Below, piece after piece: positions 54,027 through 61,797 of a DNA stretch of 64,000 nucleotides (position 1 is its first letter; each line of letters starts with the position of its first letter). The stretch comes from an uncultured Paludibaculum sp. GTDB taxonomy: Bacteria; Acidobacteriota; Terriglobia; Bryobacterales; Bryobacteraceae. A program made the translations under genes and the position numbers. The stretch is from contig NZ_OY762268.1 of NCBI RefSeq assembly GCF_963665245.1, positions 930,001 through 994,000 of the forward strand, given 5' to 3'. Below the pieces are notes generated by a model. The model was not told the origin of the DNA, did not search any database, and saw nothing but the letters and a program-made list of their open reading frames with translations.

Positions 54027-54663
54027 CCCGCGTGCCACTCTCCGGACGAGGCATCAGTTCGTCCAGACTGTGCCGTCCCGTGTCCCGCCGCTGGATCAGC
54101 GCCGTCTGAAAGCGCAGGATCCGGTCGATCATCTCGGGCAGGTCCTCTTCCTGGAGAGCCACGCGCACCGTTTCCGCCGCCCCTTCGAACTCGCCCAGGC
54201 GGCGCAGCAGATCCACGGCCAGGGCCAGTTCCTCGGCGGGCGTGTCCAGGAAATCGTGGCCCGCCGCCTTGCTGGCCTGAAACAGCCGGATAGCCCGGCG
54301 GCGGCAGCGCCTGGCGTCCTCCGCCTGACCGCCATCCTCATGATTCCAGGCCGCTTGCAAAGCGATCCAGCCGGCGTCGGCCAGATGTCCCAATTGCTCA
54401 AGGAGCCACGAATGACGTTCGAACCCAATTGGGAGCGCTTGGTATTCGGACGTTCGAACCCAATCCGCCACTCCTTCGGCCGCGTAGCTGAGATCCGGCG
54501 CCGCATAGCCGCAGGCCGGACAGGACTGGATCCATGTGGGCAGCGTCGACCGCAGCGGTTCGCCGGGCCTTGTGTCCAGGTCTGGCGCAAACGCGGGTTC
54601 GACGGCCGGCGCCGACGGTTGCTCCGAGACGGCTCCACAAACAGAACAATGATTCCTAGGCAT
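54013..54663 (-). CDS. Zinc-ribbon protein with helical tail (DUF2225-like)
   Basis: Protein of 216 residues beginning with a CxxC knuckle (NHCSVCGAV) and a second one at CPACGYAAPDLSY, then a helical domain with TPR-like pairs (HLADAGWIALQAAWNHED; LAVDLLRRLGEFEGAAETVRVA). The order CxxC, CxxCGYAAP, helices resembles DUF2225 proteins. It is convergent with the three-gene cassette and divergent from the AAA gene, whose start is 30 bases away, so a shared regulatory region is likely. Confidence 0.7.
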   Translation of the reverse strand: MPRNHCSVCGAVSEQPSAPAVEPAFAPDLDTRPGEPLRSTLPTWIQSCPACGYAAPDLSYAAEGVADWVRTSEYQALPIGFERHSWLLEQLGHLADAGWIALQAAWNHEDGGQAEDARRCRRRAIRLFQASKAAGHDFLDTPAEELALAVDLLRRLGEFEGAAETVRVALQEEDLPEMIDRILRFQTALIQRRDTGRHSLDELMPRPESGTRVNLG

Positions 54664-54692
54664 CCGACGCTGGTTTTAGCACAATAGGGAGG

Positions 54693-55520
54693 ATGATTGT
54701 TGAGATCGACGGCGTACCCTTGCATCTGGCTCATCCCGACGAGCTTTCCGTGAAGTGGGTGGGGCAGGAGGAAGTCATGCGGCAACTGCTGGCCGCGTGG
54801 CTGGTGGTGGACGAACGCGATATCCCCATGAACCCGCGGCTGGTGGGCAAGCCCGGCGTTGGGAAGACGACTCTCGCCTACGCCGCGGCCTCCAGGCTGT
54901 CCCGCGACATCTACATCATGCAGGCCACTGTCGACACCCGTCCGGAAGACCTGATCGTCCAGCCGGTGATCGAAGGGCCCGGGCAGTTGCGTTACGTCGC
55001 GTCGCCCCTGGTCACCGCCATGCTGCGCGGCGGCATCGTGATTCTGGATGAAGGCAACCGCATGTCGGAGAAGAGCTGGGCCAGCCTGGCTCCCCTGCTC
55101 GACACGCGGCGCTATGTCGAAAGCATCGTGGCCGGCATCAAGATCCACGCCCACCCGCTGTTCCGGCTGGTGGCGACCATGAACGACGACAGCTCCACGT
55201 TCGATCTACCTGAATACATTCACTCGCGCCTGCAGCCGCAGATCCTCATCGATTTCCCGGAGCGGGACGAGGAACTGGCCATCCTGCGCGAGAACCTACC
55301 GTTCGCCGACGACCGGATCCTGGAGTACGTGACCGACTTCCTGCAGCAGGCACACAACAACGATGAGCGCTTCACGGTACGCGACGGCATCAACATCGGG
55401 CGCTATGCCGTGAAGCTGATGACGACCCTGGACGGACGCGCGGACTACGTGCACGGAGTGCAGTTCGCCATCGACAAAGTCCTGGGTGAAGAGGCTCTGC
55501 GCTATGTCCGGCGCCCCTGA
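54693..55520 (+). CDS. MoxR-like AAA+ ATPase
   Basis: ATPase of 275 residues. Walker A is GKPGVGKTT (52-60), Walker B GIVILDEGNR (D119, E120), and sensor 1 lies in LVATMNDDSST. The start of the protein, EIDGVPLHLAHPDELSVKWVGQ, is not typical for MoxR, which normally starts at the ATPase fold with a helical lid after it. Here the lid is short (about 210-275). It overlaps the next gene by 17 bases. It may unfold or remodel its large partner, by analogy with other MoxR systems. Confidence 0.85.
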   Translation: MIVEIDGVPLHLAHPDELSVKWVGQEEVMRQLLAAWLVVDERDIPMNPRLVGKPGVGKTTLAYAAASRLSRDIYIMQATVDTRPEDLIVQPVIEGPGQLRYVASPLVTAMLRGGIVILDEGNRMSEKSWASLAPLLDTRRYVESIVAGIKIHAHPLFRLVATMNDDSSTFDLPEYIHSRLQPQILIDFPERDEELAILRENLPFADDRILEYVTDFLQQAHNNDERFTVRDGINIGRYAVKLMTTLDGRADYVHGVQFAIDKVLGEEALRYVRRP

Positions 55521-57333
55521 GAACATTCCCGGCGATCTCTCCAGCCTGCGGCGCGGACACCTGCGGTACTTCCCCGTCGTCCCGGGCCGCATGGAGTTTG
55601 CCGCGGCGGTGCGGCGCGAGATCCTGGCCAGCCGGCCCGCTGTCGTCGCGGTGGAACTGCCCTCCTGGCTTGAGCCTTTCTATCTGGAGGCGCTGGACCG
55701 GCTGCCTCAGTTCTCCGTGGTGGTCTACCCGGAAGGGGGCGATAGTGAACGCGGGGTCTATGTCGTGGTGGAACCGGCCGACCCGTTTGTCGAAGCGCTG
55801 CGCTCGGCCCAGGAGATTGGCGCCGATCTGCTGTTCCTGGAACCCAACTCCATCGACCGGCCGCACCTGCCGGACCAGTATCCCGATTCCTACGCATTGC
55901 GCGCTATTTCGCTCGACCAGTACATCGAGGCCTACCGCGTCTTTCCGCAATCTCGCAACGACGAGATCAGCGAGCATGCGGCCGGCATGGCCTGGCGGTT
56001 GCAAGGGTCGGATCCGGACAAGGCGACACTTGTTGTTTTGAGCCTGAACCTGTTCGACGTGGTGCTGGATGCGATGGAGGTGCCGCAGGATCCGCCGCGG
56101 GAGCGCCGGGACCTGATGGCCGACCTCGTCAACCCGCATCCGGACTGCCTGGCCGAGATCAGCCAGGAGTATCCATACCTCCAGGAAAAGTATGAGCAGT
56201 ACCGGACGTTGATGGGTGACGACACCAGGATGGACCGCCGCCGGGTGCAATATGAACTGCTGCGCGAGGCGGAGCGCAACTATGTGGCGCAAACCGGTGA
56301 TTCGATTACGCATTGGCAGCGGCGCATGATGGCCCGGTACACGCGGAATCTGGCCATGGTGGAGAGCCAGCTGGCGGCCGGACTCTTTGACCTGACCGTG
56401 GCTGCCCGTGCCGTGGTCGACGACAACTATGCCTGGGAGGTCTGGCGCGCGGCCAACGCCTACGCCTGGCAGGACGAGCACACGCAGCTGGAAACGGTGA
56501 ACCTGTCGGCCGAGGAGGTGTTCCTGAACAGCCGGCGCATGCGGCTGCGGCGCAGATTGCCTCGCAAGAAACAGAAGATGATGCCGCGCGGGCTGAAAGA
56601 GCGGCCCAAGGAGAAGTATCCCGGCGAGTGGGCCGAGCAGCTGGATGGGACCTCCATCTGTAGTTACCCGCCAGAGGATCTGGTGATTGAGGACTACGGC
56701 AAGTTCCTAAAGGAGCGGGCCAAGACCATGCTGCGCGAGGAACGCGTGCGGGTGGAGCCGTTCACCACCTCGGTGCACGACGGCATCGACATCCGGGAGA
56801 CCATCCGCAACTGGCACGAAGGAAAGATCTACGTCCGCAAGTTCGAGCGCTTGTCAGGCGATGTCGGGGCGGTGGTCGTCATCTTCGACGAGGATCCCTT
56901 CGACCGCTATACGTACATGACCACATGGCTGGGCGAACACCAGAATGAGAGCGACATGGCGTACTACGCGACGCAGCCGTTCGAGCACCTGGTGGGTCCG
57001 GGCATTGGGCGGGCGGAGTACGGCGGGTTTCTGATGGTGCTGCCTCCGCGCCGGATGTTCGACGTGTGGACGGACCCGGACTACGACTTCGCCGAGTCGA
57101 AATCGGAGCGGCTGCTGATGGCTGCGCTCGACTACTCGGTGGAACGGCATGTGGTGTATGTGGCGTCGAAGCCGCCGCGCTCCATCTTCCGTTCCGTGGC
57201 CGCCCATCTGAACCGCCAGATCATCTACATTCCCATCGGCCAGCTTTCGCCCACTAAGCTGAAGAAACTACGTATAGTTCACGTTCTCGACGGACATGAA
57301 CGCAGGAAAGTCGCAAAAGACTTCTTATGGTGA
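55504..57333 (+). CDS. Large uncharacterised partner of the AAA ATPase
   Basis: Protein of 609 residues without signal peptide or membrane helix. The first 170 residues (FPVVPGRMEFAAAVRREI; VVAVELPSWLEP; DLLFLEPNS) vaguely resemble TraB-like and DUF5682-like proteins found beside MoxR ATPases. The central part (about 330-420) is basic with repeated Arg/Lys. The last third (about 430-609) has IRETIRNWHEGKIYVRKFER, VVVIFDEDPFD and HVVYVASKPPRSIFRSVAAHL. It overlaps the AAA gene by 17 bases, and the start 55504 (a GTG at 55486 is possible) fits this coupling. Function unknown. Confidence 0.72.
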   Translation: MSGAPENIPGDLSSLRRGHLRYFPVVPGRMEFAAAVRREILASRPAVVAVELPSWLEPFYLEALDRLPQFSVVVYPEGGDSERGVYVVVEPADPFVEALRSAQEIGADLLFLEPNSIDRPHLPDQYPDSYALRAISLDQYIEAYRVFPQSRNDEISEHAAGMAWRLQGSDPDKATLVVLSLNLFDVVLDAMEVPQDPPRERRDLMADLVNPHPDCLAEISQEYPYLQEKYEQYRTLMGDDTRMDRRRVQYELLREAERNYVAQTGDSITHWQRRMMARYTRNLAMVESQLAAGLFDLTVAARAVVDDNYAWEVWRAANAYAWQDEHTQLETVNLSAEEVFLNSRRMRLRRRLPRKKQKMMPRGLKERPKEKYPGEWAEQLDGTSICSYPPEDLVIEDYGKFLKERAKTMLREERVRVEPFTTSVHDGIDIRETIRNWHEGKIYVRKFERLSGDVGAVVVIFDEDPFDRYTYMTTWLGEHQNESDMAYYATQPFEHLVGPGIGRAEYGGFLMVLPPRRMFDVWTDPDYDFAESKSERLLMAALDYSVERHVVYVASKPPRSIFRSVAAHLNRQIIYIPIGQLSPTKLKKLRIVHVLDGHERRKVAKDFLW

Positions 57334-57411
57334 AACCGGGATTGGTGAATGGCGCGTCAGTACTGGGGTAAGCCTTGATATACTGTGAGTTTGCTTAACC
57401 TGAGACCAACA

Positions 57412-60171
57412 ATGAAGTGGACTGCCCTCTTGCTCGCAGCCTCGGCCGTTTGCCAGGCGCAGCAGTTTTCCACCGGCCAAGCGGCCCGACTCGTAATAGG
57501 CCAGCTACCGTATACGGCCCAGGATCCCGGCATCAGCGAAAAAGTGCTGGGTTCGATCGGAGGCGTCGCCTACGCTGCCGATACGCTGGTTGTCGCTGAT
57601 TCCAATGGGATTGGCGGTTCGCCGATCAATAACCGCGTCGTCATTTACAAGAACGTTGGCCAGTTCGTGCCGGACCGGCGGGCGGCCTTTCCCCAGACCA
57701 GCGACCGCTGCAATGCGTGCGTGGGCACGGCCGCCGTCGTCCTTGGCCAGCCCGACTTCTATACCGGCCAGATTGTCGATAGCAACGTCGACGGGACGAT
57801 CGACTATAAGGACATCCCCGCGACGGCAGCCGACAGCCTGCGCCGGCCGCTGGGCGTGGCCTACAACGGGCGGATTCTGGCTGTGGCGGACACCGACAAC
57901 AACCGCGTGTTGATCTGGAAGAGCCTGCCGACCGTGAACAAGCAGCCCGCCGACCTTGTCGTGGGCCAGACCAGTTTCACCACGGCGAAGACCGGCACGT
58001 CGGCGACTACCTTGCGAGGCCCGGAAGCAGTCTGGGTGGACGACAACAACGGCCTTTGGGTGGCGGACACCGGCAACAGCCGGGTTCTGTATTACGGTGA
58101 GGTGACGCAGAACGGGCCGAGTGCCAAGTTTGCCCTGGGCCAGAAGGATCTCAATTCAGATCAGCAGCTTGCGGCGTTTCCAGACTACAAGACAACAGCG
58201 CGCACGCTGCTGTCGCCGACCTCTGTTGCGGTCTCGGGGTCGAGGGTTTTTGTGGCCGACCTGGGGGCCAATCGCGTCCTGATCTGGAACCAGATCCCCA
58301 CCCAGACCGAGCAACCCGCCGATCTCGTGCTGGGACAGCCGGACATGACGTCCAACGTGAACAACAACTCCTCGGAGTTGTGCCCGTCCAACGGCACCGA
58401 CGAAAACGACGAACCCACCTATCCGGACCGCTGCGGCCGCACCCTGGAGATGCCGCGCGCTGTGATCTCCGACGGTACTCGTCTGTATGTGGCGGACGCG
58501 GGCAACGATCGCGTCCTGGTGTGGAACTCCATGCCCACCGAGACCGCCCAGGTTGCCGACATCAGCCTGGGACAACTCGACCTGGAATTGAATCAGGCGT
58601 CGGATTCGTCGGAACCACGCCGCGTCGCTTCCACTGATTCGTTCCGGACACCCACTTCGCTCGCCTGGGACGGCCAGAATCTCTACGTTTCGGACACCTT
58701 TAATCGCCGTGTGGTCCTCTATACACCCGGCGACTTCGCACTGCCGATTACCGCCGTCCGCAACGCCCCCAGCCCGGACAACTACGCCAAGGGCCGCATC
58801 GTGCTGGGTGGCACGATGGAAGCCGACTATGAGATCTCGGTGAAGATCGGCGACAGCCGGGTCAAGAATTCCGATGGCACGACAGCCGACCCGACCGAGT
58901 ACAAATACAAGACGGTAAAGGACGACACCTTCGACACGGTGGTCGATCAGTTGGTGGCGATCATCAACGAAAGCGATCCATATGTCGTCGCGGCTCCGAA
59001 CCACTCTTCGCAGGCCGTGGTGATTACGGCCCGCCAGGCGGGCAACGACGGCAACAACGTCACGCTTTCTTCGTCCGTCACGCCGAGCACCGCGAAGCTC
59101 ACGGTGAACGCGAGCGGGGCCAATCTGACCGGTGGTCAGGATCCCTCCCTGATCGCGCCCTATGCGATCGTAACCGTGCTGGGTGACAATCTGGCCGACG
59201 AGACCACACCCGTGGCCGATCTGACACAGCCGCTCCCCAAGGAATTGGGTGGTGTGCAGTTCTTCGTGGACGGTCTGCAGGCTCCTCTGATTGCGGTTTC
59301 CCCCACCCGCATCCTGGCCCAAATTCCGGTGGAAACTATTGACGCGACAAGCGCGGCGGGTGTCCTGCGCGTGCAACGGAAGGACGGTTCGGTGACGGTG
59401 TCGGCGGCCGTGGCAATTCCGATCATCGGCCAGAATCCGGCGGTCTACAGCGACCAGTCGTTGGACCCGCAACCCGGGTTCGCCTACCATTATTCGAGTT
59501 CGGCCACGGGCACGATCTCGGTGGACGGCACGGCGGCGGGCGGCGACGTGATCAAGATTACGATCAATGGCCGCGTCACGGAATACACCGTCCAGGCCAC
59601 CGACACGCTGGTGATGGTGCGCGACGCGCTTGTGGCCCTGATCAACGCCACCGACCCGGAGGTGGAGGCCTTCCCCTCGGGCTTCTATTCACGGCTGCGG
59701 CTGCGGGCTCGCATCCCCGGCCCGGAAGGTAACAATATTCCGTACTCGGCCACGGCAGCCAGTGGCTCCTCGGTGATCGTGACCGCGTTCAACTCGACGC
59801 TCTGCTGCTCGAATGAGGAAGGCGCGCCGGTGACAGCCGACAACCCAGCCGTGCCGGGCGAGACGATTGTGGTTCTGGCCAGCGGCCTGGGCATCGTCAA
59901 TCCCCAGGAGGCGCGCGACGCCATGACCGACGGCATGCCCTACTACGGTCCAGCGCTGAACGACGCGTCGGAGTCGGTATCCGCGCTGGCGGGCGGCAAA
60001 ACGGCGAACGTGCTGTTTGCCGGGCTACGGCGCGGATCAGTGGGCATCTATGAGGTGCAACTCGAGCTGAACCCGGATCTCGCCACGGACCCGCAAATGC
60101 AGGTCACGATTGCACAGAGCTTCCAGGTCTCGAATATCTTCACCCTACCCGTGGTGAAAACCAAACCCTAG
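57412..60171 (+). CDS. Secreted NHL/beta-propeller protein with Solibacter-type C-terminus
   Basis: Protein of 919 residues with a signal peptide (MKWTALLLAASAVCQAQQ). Blades such as NGRILAVADTDNNRVLIWKSLPT, SGSRVFVADLGANRVLIWNQIPT and DGQNLYVSDTFNRRVVLY form a propeller in residues about 30-460. After it a domain with NYVVA-like repeats (KIGDSRVKNSDGTT; VDQLVAIINESDPYVVAAPN) occurs twice (about 465-590 and 700-810) around the Solibacter-type C-terminal domain (VTVLGDNLADETTPV; VVLASGLGIVNPQEA). The GTG at 57385 is an alternative start. Secreted; no catalytic motif. Confidence 0.82.
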   Translation: MKWTALLLAASAVCQAQQFSTGQAARLVIGQLPYTAQDPGISEKVLGSIGGVAYAADTLVVADSNGIGGSPINNRVVIYKNVGQFVPDRRAAFPQTSDRCNACVGTAAVVLGQPDFYTGQIVDSNVDGTIDYKDIPATAADSLRRPLGVAYNGRILAVADTDNNRVLIWKSLPTVNKQPADLVVGQTSFTTAKTGTSATTLRGPEAVWVDDNNGLWVADTGNSRVLYYGEVTQNGPSAKFALGQKDLNSDQQLAAFPDYKTTARTLLSPTSVAVSGSRVFVADLGANRVLIWNQIPTQTEQPADLVLGQPDMTSNVNNNSSELCPSNGTDENDEPTYPDRCGRTLEMPRAVISDGTRLYVADAGNDRVLVWNSMPTETAQVADISLGQLDLELNQASDSSEPRRVASTDSFRTPTSLAWDGQNLYVSDTFNRRVVLYTPGDFALPITAVRNAPSPDNYAKGRIVLGGTMEADYEISVKIGDSRVKNSDGTTADPTEYKYKTVKDDTFDTVVDQLVAIINESDPYVVAAPNHSSQAVVITARQAGNDGNNVTLSSSVTPSTAKLTVNASGANLTGGQDPSLIAPYAIVTVLGDNLADETTPVADLTQPLPKELGGVQFFVDGLQAPLIAVSPTRILAQIPVETIDATSAAGVLRVQRKDGSVTVSAAVAIPIIGQNPAVYSDQSLDPQPGFAYHYSSSATGTISVDGTAAGGDVIKITINGRVTEYTVQATDTLVMVRDALVALINATDPEVEAFPSGFYSRLRLRARIPGPEGNNIPYSATAASGSSVIVTAFNSTLCCSNEEGAPVTADNPAVPGETIVVLASGLGIVNPQEARDAMTDGMPYYGPALNDASESVSALAGGKTANVLFAGLRRGSVGIYEVQLELNPDLATDPQMQVTIAQSFQVSNIFTLPVVKTKP

Positions 60172-60199
60172 CGGTACAGCCGAGCAGTACCGAATGAGT

Positions 60200-60240
60200 G
60201 CCGGGCGGGTCTGAAAGGACCAGCCCGGCCTTTCTTATTT
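60200..60240 (+). terminator. Intrinsic terminator after the NHL gene
   Basis: GCCGGGC (60200-60206) pairs with GCCCGGC (60223-60229), and an inner GGTC/GACC pairing narrows the loop. A T-rich tract (60231-60240) follows. It lies about 30 bases after the NHL stop. Confidence 0.85.
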
Positions 60241-60510
60241 GGCGGTCTGCCCGCCGGGTTCGTAGATGGCATAGCCGGCCGAACGCAGCAACTCCCGGGC
60301 CACATCCGCCTGATCCTCAGTCACATAGAAGAAGGCGCCGATCAGCTCGCGGATGAAGAGGACGCCTCCGCGGTAGCGGTCGGGCTCGACCAGATAGTCA
60401 AGATCGCCTTTGTCGAGCAATTCTTCCACGGACTGAGATTCCCTCAGCCGTTTTCCTATATAAATGAGGACAAGTTCCTGGTCCCCGAAGTGGGCGTCAT
60501 CCCGGCGCAT
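60235..60510 (-). CDS. Small hypothetical protein
   Basis: Protein of 91 residues starting MRRDDAHFGDQELVLIYIGK. It is acidic and compact, with FIRELIGAFFYVTEDQADVARELLRSAGYAIYEP at the end, which suggests a small alpha/beta domain. I do not recognise it. The start at 60510 has a GGA-rich site upstream; 60561 is the alternative. Its end lies inside the terminator region of the NHL gene, and it is divergent from dprA. Confidence 0.6.
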   Translation of the reverse strand: MRRDDAHFGDQELVLIYIGKRLRESQSVEELLDKGDLDYLVEPDRYRGGVLFIRELIGAFFYVTEDQADVARELLRSAGYAIYEPGGQTAK

Positions 60511-60575
60511 GTTTCCATTCCAGCGTAACGCACAGAGAGAGCAGTTCCCCAGATCCAGCACTCACTTACTGGAAT

Positions 60576-61727
60576 ATGTCTCCCTCCTCTTGTGATCGAA
60601 CCACGGAACAACTACTGCACTGGCTGGCTTTGCGATTGACACCCGGCCTGGGTGCGCGAAAGACTTCCCTTCTCCTGGAGCATTTTGGCTCACCGGAAGC
60701 GATCTTCCGGGCCTCCACGTCGGAGCTGGAGGCGGCTGGGCTGGCCGGCTCGGTTGCCCGGAGCATTTCGAGCGGCTGCGCCTTTGAGGACGCGGCGGAG
60801 CAGCAGGACCAACTGACGGCCACTGGCACACAGGTTGTCGCCTTCACCGACGCCCTGTATCCGCCCCAGCTCAGGCAGATCTACGATCCGCCGCCGCTGC
60901 TGTTCGTGCAGGGCCGCCTGGAGCTGCTGGACACCGTGATGGTGGCGCTGGTGGGCAGCCGGCGTCCCAGTACCTATGGGATGGTGGCGGCGGAGCACCT
61001 GGCCATCGACCTCGCCAAGGCCGGGGTGACGGTGGTGAGCGGCATGGCGAAGGGGATCGACACGGCGGCGCATCTGGGGGCTTTGAAGGCGGGTGGGGGT
61101 ACGGTGGCTGTCTTTGGCTGCGGTCTGGACATTATTTACCCGGCGGAGAATCGCAAGCTGGCGGCGCGGATTGCTACGGAAGGGCTGCTGATGAGCGAGT
61201 TTCCGCTGGGCACCCCGGCCCATCCCCAGAACTTCCCGATTCGAAACCGCGTGGTCAGCGGGCTTTCCGACGGGGTTGTCGTGGTGGAGGGTGTCCAGTA
61301 CAGCGGGAGCCTGATCACGGCCCGGCTGGCGCTGGACCAGAATAAGGAGGTGTTCGCGGTGCCCGGCAACATCACGTCGAAGCTGAGCTTCGGACCGAAT
61401 CTTCTTCTCAAACAGGGAGCACAGTTGGTGCAAAGCGCCACCGACATACTTGACGGCTTAAGTTGGGAAACACGGTCGAAGTTGGCCCGGCAGGGTGAGC
61501 TGCCGATGGAGGAAGCCACGGCCGAACCGGCGGGACCGATGGCGCAGCTCGCTAAGCAAATCCTTTCTTTTCTATCGGTTGATACGCCGTTGCATCTTGA
61601 CGCCCTGCTTGAGCATCTGCTTGACTGTTCGCCCTCCGAGGTGATTGCCACGCTGTTCGAACTGGAATTGCGAGGGCAGGTCCGCCAACTCCCCGGCCGC
61701 AGTTATGTTAAGGTGTGGTACGAGTGA
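60576..61727 (+). CDS. dprA: DNA-processing protein DprA
   Basis: Protein of 383 residues that loads RecA on incoming single-stranded DNA during transformation. It has an N-terminal helical domain with an HhH-like part (LALRLTPGLGARKTSLLLEH), then the Rossmann fold with VALVGSRRPSTYG, SGMAKGIDTAAHLGAL, FGCGLDIIYPAEN and SEFPLGTPAHPQNFPIRNR, and a C-terminal winged-helix domain (LDALLEHLLDCSPSEVIATLFELELRG). All DprA signatures are present. topA follows 70 bases later, a frequent dprA-topA pairing. Confidence 0.96.
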   Translation: MSPSSCDRTTEQLLHWLALRLTPGLGARKTSLLLEHFGSPEAIFRASTSELEAAGLAGSVARSISSGCAFEDAAEQQDQLTATGTQVVAFTDALYPPQLRQIYDPPPLLFVQGRLELLDTVMVALVGSRRPSTYGMVAAEHLAIDLAKAGVTVVSGMAKGIDTAAHLGALKAGGGTVAVFGCGLDIIYPAENRKLAARIATEGLLMSEFPLGTPAHPQNFPIRNRVVSGLSDGVVVVEGVQYSGSLITARLALDQNKEVFAVPGNITSKLSFGPNLLLKQGAQLVQSATDILDGLSWETRSKLARQGELPMEEATAEPAGPMAQLAKQILSFLSVDTPLHLDALLEHLLDCSPSEVIATLFELELRGQVRQLPGRSYVKVWYE

Positions 61728-61797
61728 ACTGCCTGGGAGCCGGCTCGGCCGCCCCGGAGCGGCGTAAGTCGGAAATCATAGTCGTTACTAACCTGTT

